Of a DNA stretch of 64,000 nucleotides, positions 58,984 through 64,000 are shown one piece after another. The notes below the pieces were generated by a model that was not told where the DNA came from, ran no database searches, and was given only the letters and a program-made list of their open reading frames with translations. This stretch comes from Clostridia bacterium (lineage in GTDB: Bacteria; Bacillota; Clostridia; Christensenellales; Aristaeellaceae): contig JAFPWH010000047.1 in the NCBI GenBank assembly GCA_017395065.1, positions 1 through 64,000 of the forward strand, written 5' to 3'. Each line of letters starts with the position of its first letter. The first letter of the stretch is position 1. The position numbers and the translations under genes were made by a program.

Positions 58984-61074
58984 ATGAAGAGAATTCTGTC
59001 ACTGGCTCTGGCGCTCGTGCTCATCGTGGGCGCGTTCGCGTTCGGAGCCGCAGCCGAAGGCGCAAAGTATGCCGAAGGCACCGTGCTGCGCATGGCGACC
59101 GGCTACAACAGCGCCAAGACCGGTATCGTATTCGACAGCGAGACTGCGGGCGAGGGAATCACGCTGGCCGACGGCGTCACCTATAACACCGGCAGCCTCA
59201 AGCCCACCTGGGTGGCGCTCGAAGGCATACTGGGCGTAAAGTTTGAAAGCAAGTACCAGGGCAACGGCTCCAGCAAGGAGTTCGAGTACTGGAAAGAGCG
59301 CCTGCAGGAAGTCGACATGGTCAGCGGCACCGCGGCGACCCTCAGTGAGTACGGCGAGAACGGCGCGCTGGTGAACCTTGCCGAGTACATGGACGTTCTG
59401 CCCAACTTCAAGGCTTACCTCGACGCCAACCCCATCGTTCGCCTGTCCATCACCGGCAACACCAAGACCGGCGCCATCTACTTCAGCCCCTATTTTGACG
59501 GCGTAAACGACATCGAGCGCATGCCTCTGATGCGCGTCGACTGGGTCGTCAAGCTCCTGGACGGCGAAGGCGCGTTCGACGCGGCTGCCTGCGGAAACAC
59601 CGCCGCGCCCGTCTATACCCCCTACATGCCCACGAGCGGCAAAGTTGAGATCGAAACTCCCACGGCCGACGGCACTGCCACCCAGATCCTGGTCAAGGAT
59701 TACGACGCCTTTGGCAACATCGTGGAAGTCATGAACGCCAAGGGCGCGATGAGCGGCGTCGAAGCCGTCAACCTCCTCAGGGACTACATCGACGCGGCCT
59801 ATGCCGGCTACTACGGCACCCAGAGGAGCAACCTCTTCATCGGTCAGGACGCCGCCTGGGACGCCGACGAACTCGTCGCCCTGCTCAGATGCGTCGTGGC
59901 CAACGCGCAGACGCTCAACGGCACCGATTCCGTACAGGGACTGTTCAGCCGTGAAGACAACAACAACCAGCGCCGCATCGATATGTTCCGCTTCGCGGGC
60001 CATCTGTTCGGCGTGCGCGGCATGGAGAGCCGCCAGGATTACCTCTACGTCGGCACGGACGGCATGCTGCACGACGCCCGTCAGGAGGCCGCGACCTACG
60101 AGGCGCTGGTCAGGATGAACGCGCTGACCCAGGAAGGCCTGATCTCCGTCGCCTTCGTGGAAGAGGCCGCCGAGAGCAGCTCCACCTACCTTGAGAACGA
60201 CCTTGGTTTCATGAGCTACGATTACAACCAGACCCAGACCGTCATGAACGCCACCAAGCTTCAGGCGGACCAGGGCGAAAAGTACATGGCAGTCATGGTG
60301 CCCGTGGCCAAGTGGTTCGACGGTACCGACGAAAACGGCGTCTACATGCGCTTTACCGAGAGCTGGAGAAGCGTCAAGACCGACGGCTGGGCCATCTCCA
60401 AGGCAGGCGTCGCCGGCGACGACAACAAGCTCTACGCCGCGCTCGCGCTGATCGACTACGCTTACTCCGAGAAGGGCCAGATCCTCATGTCCTACGGCCC
60501 CGACGCCTTCATCAAGACCAACGAAGACGGCTCCTACGTGACCTTCCTGTTCAACGGCAAGGAAATGCCCGTCATCGCGGACGCCACCTATGAAGAGCTC
60601 TGGGCGAAGGCCAACGGCAACTACACCAATTACGCGCGCATGTTCCTGGGCTCCACGCTGAGCTTTGTAAAGAGCCAGGCGTTCGAGTATCAGTGCACGC
60701 ACGAGGTCGGCAAAGAGGGCGCGGGCAAGATCTCCACGGCCATCGGCCTGGGCACGATCAAGCATCCCGAGCTGGGCATCGCCGAAAACAGCTGGTACAC
60801 CTCCGTACCCACCGTCCTTCCCAACACGAAGGTCGAAAACGACGAGCTCAACAGCTACACGCAGCTGACCTCCAACGGCAAGTTCTCCGCTTCCAAGGGC
60901 GGCGAGAACCTGTTCGTCAGCATCATCGCGCACGGCCTTGAGGACGCCACGGGCGTCGCCACGGCCGAGGAAGCTGCGGAGATGGTCGAACTCGACTGGT
61001 TCGGCGACATGTATCTCGAGCTCAAGAACACGGCTTGGGAGCGCATCACCGAGTACTACGCCGCGCTGTATTAA
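58984..61074 (+). CDS. ABC transporter extracellular solute-binding protein, large carbohydrate type
   Basis: A 696-residue binding protein. The start follows AGGAGGAAACAGAC. Signal peptide ends GAAA-EGA; no lipobox is present, as for the binding protein at 37107. It is larger than most family 1 proteins (about 400-550), with a long N-terminal stretch and two lobes (KFESKYQGNGSSKEFEYWKERLQ; SYDYNQTQTVMNATKLQADQ). Ligands of such large forms are often complex oligosaccharides; the actual sugar is unknown. It follows the permeases by 21 bp. Confidence 0.9.
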   Translation: MKRILSLALALVLIVGAFAFGAAAEGAKYAEGTVLRMATGYNSAKTGIVFDSETAGEGITLADGVTYNTGSLKPTWVALEGILGVKFESKYQGNGSSKEFEYWKERLQEVDMVSGTAATLSEYGENGALVNLAEYMDVLPNFKAYLDANPIVRLSITGNTKTGAIYFSPYFDGVNDIERMPLMRVDWVVKLLDGEGAFDAAACGNTAAPVYTPYMPTSGKVEIETPTADGTATQILVKDYDAFGNIVEVMNAKGAMSGVEAVNLLRDYIDAAYAGYYGTQRSNLFIGQDAAWDADELVALLRCVVANAQTLNGTDSVQGLFSREDNNNQRRIDMFRFAGHLFGVRGMESRQDYLYVGTDGMLHDARQEAATYEALVRMNALTQEGLISVAFVEEAAESSSTYLENDLGFMSYDYNQTQTVMNATKLQADQGEKYMAVMVPVAKWFDGTDENGVYMRFTESWRSVKTDGWAISKAGVAGDDNKLYAALALIDYAYSEKGQILMSYGPDAFIKTNEDGSYVTFLFNGKEMPVIADATYEELWAKANGNYTNYARMFLGSTLSFVKSQAFEYQCTHEVGKEGAGKISTAIGLGTIKHPELGIAENSWYTSVPTVLPNTKVENDELNSYTQLTSNGKFSASKGGENLFVSIIAHGLEDATGVATAEEAAEMVELDWFGDMYLELKNTAWERITEYYAALY

Positions 61075-61159
61075 TCGCTTCAGTCTAAAGCACAACCTGT
61101 TTTGCCGCCCGCTTCCAAAAGCGGAGCGGGCGGCATAAATGCCGTAGGGGAGGTTCGTC

Positions 61160-61747
61160 ATGTACAAACTGCAAGTCAGGCTGCAAAAGCTCATATGCCT
61201 TATGGCGCTCGTATCGGGCACGGTGATGTTCGTCTATTCGCTGGGCATGCTGACGGACTTGTACGACATGCTCTACAGTATGATCCCCGATCCCGACGAA
61301 CTGGACAAGGCCAGGGTCGCGGGCGCGCGCATCTATTACGACATGCAGCCGTTCAACAGGTACCTGCTCTACTGCGGCATAGGCCTGATCGTCTTATCCT
61401 GCGTGCTGTTCCTTACCAATACCCACAAACGCAGGCGCTATTACGTGGGCAACTACATAGCCACCGGCCTGAACGTCGTCTGCCAGCTCGCCGCAGCCTG
61501 GTACATGCACGTGAACGTGGCAAAATTCAAGCATATCTACCTGACCACCGTGGACTTTGCACAGCTGGAAAGGCGGCTCAGCCGCGTCGGAACCTATACC
61601 GATTCCACCTTCTGGTTCGACGTCCACTACTTCGTACTGGTACTGGCGATCATAGCGTCGCTGCTTCTGATTTTGAACATCCTCTGGAAAGTAAAGCTCA
61701 TGCACGGGGAGAGAGACCTCGTCGTGGAAGGAAAGGCGGTGTCCTGA
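61160..61747 (+). CDS. Four-span membrane protein of the ABC operon (first)
   Basis: A 195-residue protein; ATG after GGGGAGG. Spans are at about 14-34, 72-90, 98-115 and 150-170, with a polar external loop between the first two (MIPDPDELDKARVAGARIYYDMQPF). The stop overlaps the next gene (TGATG). I recognise no family. Position between the binding protein and ATPase suggests an accessory role for the transporter. Confidence 0.72.
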   Translation: MYKLQVRLQKLICLMALVSGTVMFVYSLGMLTDLYDMLYSMIPDPDELDKARVAGARIYYDMQPFNRYLLYCGIGLIVLSCVLFLTNTHKRRRYYVGNYIATGLNVVCQLAAAWYMHVNVAKFKHIYLTTVDFAQLERRLSRVGTYTDSTFWFDVHYFVLVLAIIASLLLILNILWKVKLMHGERDLVVEGKAVS

Positions 61748-62274
61748 TGAACGAAGAACGTTCCATTGAAGTGGACCGCATGCGGTTTACCAAAAACACG
61801 CAGTCGTCGAGAATGGCTATTCTGGCCATCGTCTTCAACGTGCTTTACTTTATCAGTATCTATAAATCCGATGTGGGCAACTATTATTACACGGCGCTCA
61901 TCGGCATATCCATCGTCTACAACCTCGTGTTTATGCTGCTGACCTTCCTTTGCTCGGAGGGCGTGAAAAACTATAAACGCGGGTTTTCCTGGGCGATGAT
62001 CGCGCTGGGAATAATGCAGATCGTCAGGATCTTCATCATTCCCGCCAAAATGCACGGCACGGTCATCGAGAAGGGCGCGCAGACCGTGCTCCATATACTG
62101 AACTACCACATCCCCGCCACGATGGACGTGGCCGTGATGGGACTTGGGCAGTTCATACTGGTCGTGGTTTTGCTGATCCTGTCCGCGCTGTGCCTGTTCA
62201 GGGGCGCGGCGGTGAACTTCAAAAAGAGCCGCGCTTTGGCGGACCACATCGCCAACCTCAATATGCAGCTGTAA
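61747..62274 (+). CDS. Four-span membrane protein of the ABC operon (second)
   Basis: A 175-residue protein. ATG 61747 overlaps the preceding stop. Polar N-terminus, then spans near 25-42, 50-70, 85-105 and 130-150, ending in a basic tail. No family recognised. It is separated by 14 bp from the ATPase gene. Similar plan to 61160 and 63368. Confidence 0.72.
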   Translation: MNEERSIEVDRMRFTKNTQSSRMAILAIVFNVLYFISIYKSDVGNYYYTALIGISIVYNLVFMLLTFLCSEGVKNYKRGFSWAMIALGIMQIVRIFIIPAKMHGTVIEKGAQTVLHILNYHIPATMDVAVMGLGQFILVVVLLILSALCLFRGAAVNFKKSRALADHIANLNMQL

Positions 62275-62288
62275 AGGAGGTACCGTTA

Positions 62289-63365
62289 ATGGCGCAGCTG
62301 AACTTGCAGCATCTTGACAAGATCTACGACAATAACGTGCAGGCGGTGTACGACTTCAATCTCGACGTCGCGGACGGCGAACTGATCGTTCTGGTCGGGC
62401 CCTCCGGCTGCGGAAAGTCGACGACGCTGAGAATGGTGGCAGGCCTGGAGGACATTTCGGCCGGGCACCTGCTCCTCGACGGCAGAGACATCACCCGCGC
62501 TCCCGCAAAAGACAGAGACATGGCCATGGTCTTTCAGAACTACGCGCTGTACGGCCACATGACCATCTACGAGAACATGGCCTTTTCGCTGACGCTCCGC
62601 CACGAAGACAAAAACGTCATCCACAAAAAGGTGCTCGCGGCGGCGGAGATACTGGGGCTCACCGAGCAGCTCAACAAAAAGCCCAGCCAGCTCTCCGGCG
62701 GGCAGCGGCAAAGGGTCGCAATGGGGCGCTCAATCGTAAGGAATCCGAAGGTTTTCCTGTTCGACGAGCCGCTGAGCAACCTGGACGCAAAGCTTCGCGG
62801 CGCGACGCGAAGGGAGATCCTCCTTTTGCACAAGCGCCTCGGCGCGACGATGCTCTACGTCACCCACGACCAGACCGAAGCGCTCACGCTCGCCGACCGC
62901 ATCGTGTGCATGTCCATGGGGCACGTGCAGCAGATCGGCACGCCCCTTGAACTCTACGACCGGCCGGACAACATCTTCGTAGCCAGCTTTATCGGCCTTC
63001 CGCCGATGAATATGTTCGACGTGCTGTTCGTGGACGGAAAACTTCGGGGCAAGGGCTTCGAAGTGGCGCTCAGCGACGAACAGAAGCACACGCTCAGGCA
63101 TCATTACGGGCTCGAGCTGGTCTTGGGCGTGCGCCCGGAGGACATTTCGCTGGGCGACGACATAAGCATGCTCGTCTCCACCAACGAAAACCTCGGTATG
63201 AACACGCTGGTGCACGGCCAGATGGGTACTTCTGGCGAAAGGGTGACCGCGAAGCTTCGCGGCTGGTGCAGCTTTACCGGCGGCGATCTTGCGCGTGTCA
63301 AAATCACGAAAATGCATTTCTTCGATAAGGATACCACCCGCGCGATACGTCAGGAGGATCGGTAA
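62289..63365 (+). CDS. ABC transporter ATPase, MsmX/UgpC type
   Basis: A 358-residue ATPase; ATG 62289 follows GGAGGTACC. Walker [11 protein letters not shown]-loop [21 protein letters not shown], signature [13 protein letters not shown], Walker [16 protein letters not shown] and H-loop [15 protein letters not shown]. The C-terminal OB-fold regulatory domain is present and includes [15 protein letters not shown]. MsmX-type ATPases energise several sugar importers in trans. Inclusion in the operon is unusual in this group and could allow it to serve the ATPase-less operon at 37-40.5 kb. Confidence 0.95.
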   Translation: MAQLNLQHLDKIYDNNVQAVYDFNLDVADGELIVLVGPSGCGKSTTLRMVAGLEDISAGHLLLDGRDITRAPAKDRDMAMVFQNYALYGHMTIYENMAFSLTLRHEDKNVIHKKVLAAAEILGLTEQLNKKPSQLSGGQRQRVAMGRSIVRNPKVFLFDEPLSNLDAKLRGATRREILLLHKRLGATMLYVTHDQTEALTLADRIVCMSMGHVQQIGTPLELYDRPDNIFVASFIGLPPMNMFDVLFVDGKLRGKGFEVALSDEQKHTLRHHYGLELVLGVRPEDISLGDDISMLVSTNENLGMNTLVHGQMGTSGERVTAKLRGWCSFTGGDLARVKITKMHFFDKDTTRAIRQEDR

Positions 63366-63367
63366 AG

Positions 63368-63928
63368 ATGGGCAACAGGGTCTTGAAAGCCATTACGGAA
63401 TTCTTCCGCAAGCGCCTGGTCGCGATCAAACGAAAGCCCCACACCATACCGCTTTTGGTCTTTGGCATCGCCTACGTTTACTATTCGCTGAACCTGAGCT
63501 ACATCGCGGATTCCACGACGATCGTCCACAGCAAGGGTCTGGGGCTGACCGAATTTCTGTCGATGCTGTTCGGCGTTTTGCTTTTGGTGTGCTTCATGAA
63601 CGCCTTCCCGCACCGGAAAAAGGTCAACGTCCCGATGCTTGTCATCATGTTTCTGATGGTCGGCCTGGTGTTCTACTGCGATATGTACTACGCCGGAAAA
63701 CTGAACGACCGCTTCGCCCCGGGCATGGATTTTCCGGCTGCCTGGCACGCGTTCGTCGATCCCACGCTCACCACCCTCAGGTGGCACAGGATACTGCTCC
63801 TTATCGGCGTTGCGCTGACCGCGCTTTTGCCGGTGTATACGCCCCTGCTTCGCAAGATCAATACGAACGTCCGCATCGAAGACAACGGCAATATCAGCTC
63901 CATCGACTTAAGCGGCGAGGATGCCTGA
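63368..63928 (+). CDS. Four-span membrane protein of the ABC operon (third)
   Basis: A 186-residue protein; ATG 2 bp after the ATPase stop, its ribosome site (GGAGG) inside the ATPase 3' end. Basic N-terminus (FFRKRLVAIKRK), spans near 30-50, 62-80, 88-105 and 140-160, then an acidic tail (GNISSIDLSGEDA). No family recognised. It is the third of these small proteins. Confidence 0.7.
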   Translation: MGNRVLKAITEFFRKRLVAIKRKPHTIPLLVFGIAYVYYSLNLSYIADSTTIVHSKGLGLTEFLSMLFGVLLLVCFMNAFPHRKKVNVPMLVIMFLMVGLVFYCDMYYAGKLNDRFAPGMDFPAAWHAFVDPTLTTLRWHRILLLIGVALTALLPVYTPLLRKINTNVRIEDNGNISSIDLSGEDA

Positions 63929-63935
63929 GCGCACC

Positions 63936-64000
63936 ATGGCGACGAGACAGCCCGAGAAAAACACAGAGAAGGGCAAGTCCACGGCGGATTACTACAAGCT
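63936..64000 (+). CDS. Start of the next gene in the ABC operon (partial)
   Basis: ATG 63936 begins MATRQPEKNTEKGKSTADYY and runs off the window edge. The Lys/Glu/Thr-rich start suggests a cytoplasmic N-terminus. An ATG at 63921 in the same frame, overlapping the previous stop, is an alternative. Too short for a call. Confidence 0.45.
   Translation, partial: MATRQPEKNTEKGKSTADYYK

Noticed and set aside
58999-61221. Minus-strand open frame of 740 codons
   Set aside because: Antisense to the second binding protein; no domain and no ribosome site of note.

Overview
The window looks like a chromosome segment of a Gram-positive, GC-rich (roughly 58-60% by eye) anaerobic Clostridia-type Firmicute from a carbohydrate-rich habitat such as gut or rumen. 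The evidence is the hrcA-grpE-dnaK-dnaJ-prmA-rsmE-mtaB heat-shock gene order with a CIRCE operator, the rpmH-rnpA-yidD-yidC-jag block, Firmicute-type ABC sugar importers (LplB/LplC-type permeases plus an MsmX/UgpC-type ATPase), a corrinoid protein and several glycosidases. The order Christensenellales or a relative is a guess from the overall flavour, not from a search. No phage, insertion sequence, CRISPR array or rRNA operon was seen.

Layout. 1-5.1 kb: the 5' 1660 codons of a giant secreted protein with 11 tandem Ig-like repeats followed by FN3 and Big_2 domains; it runs off the left edge. 5.3-7.8 kb: a lipoprotein and a 515-residue unknown. 8-18.5 kb: a minus-strand housekeeping block (rho, rpsU, HIT, mtaB, rsmE, prmA, dnaJ, dnaK, grpE, hrcA) controlled by CIRCE. 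18.6-22 kb: a secreted TlpA-like thioredoxin and a GH78 alpha-L-rhamnosidase. 22-30.6 kb is the accessory core. It holds a 1614-residue secreted CHAP/C-type-lectin-like/Big_2/leucine-rich-repeat protein, a divergent 999-residue NACHT-type STAND NTPase whose 3' end lies inside a tandemly duplicated palindrome-bounded repeat, and a frameshifted tandem-repeat protein. 30.9-34.5 kb: tRNA-Trp, then rpmH-rnpA-yidD-yidC-jag, with a YidC carrying a large insertion. 34.6-37 kb: small unknowns and a DUF4838 protein.

37-47 kb: a sugar ABC operon with no ATPase gene (binding protein plus two permeases), a CHASE2-PP2C phosphatase, DUF896, a GH29 alpha-L-fucosidase and a divergent eukaryotic-type glycogen branching enzyme. 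47-56 kb: RidA, a secreted metallo-beta-lactamase-fold protein, D,D-carboxypeptidase, a PfkB kinase, a four-gene operon (Spx/ArsC-like, membrane protein, CapD-like protein, rhamnosidase-like protein) and an orphan corrinoid protein. 56.3-64 kb: a second sugar ABC operon that carries its own ATPase and four extra small membrane proteins, running off the right edge.

Much of the accessory content fits import and breakdown of plant or mucin oligosaccharides (rhamnose, fucose) and glycogen storage. The single ATPase at 62.3 kb could energise both ABC systems. The most promising candidates for undescribed biology are the NACHT gene with its repeat-derived tail, the membrane-protein-rich ABC operon, the enlarged YidC, and the Spx-like/CapD-like/rhamnosidase-like operon in which three of four proteins lack expected catalytic residues. 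Where several starts were possible I used ribosome binding sites and promoters to choose.
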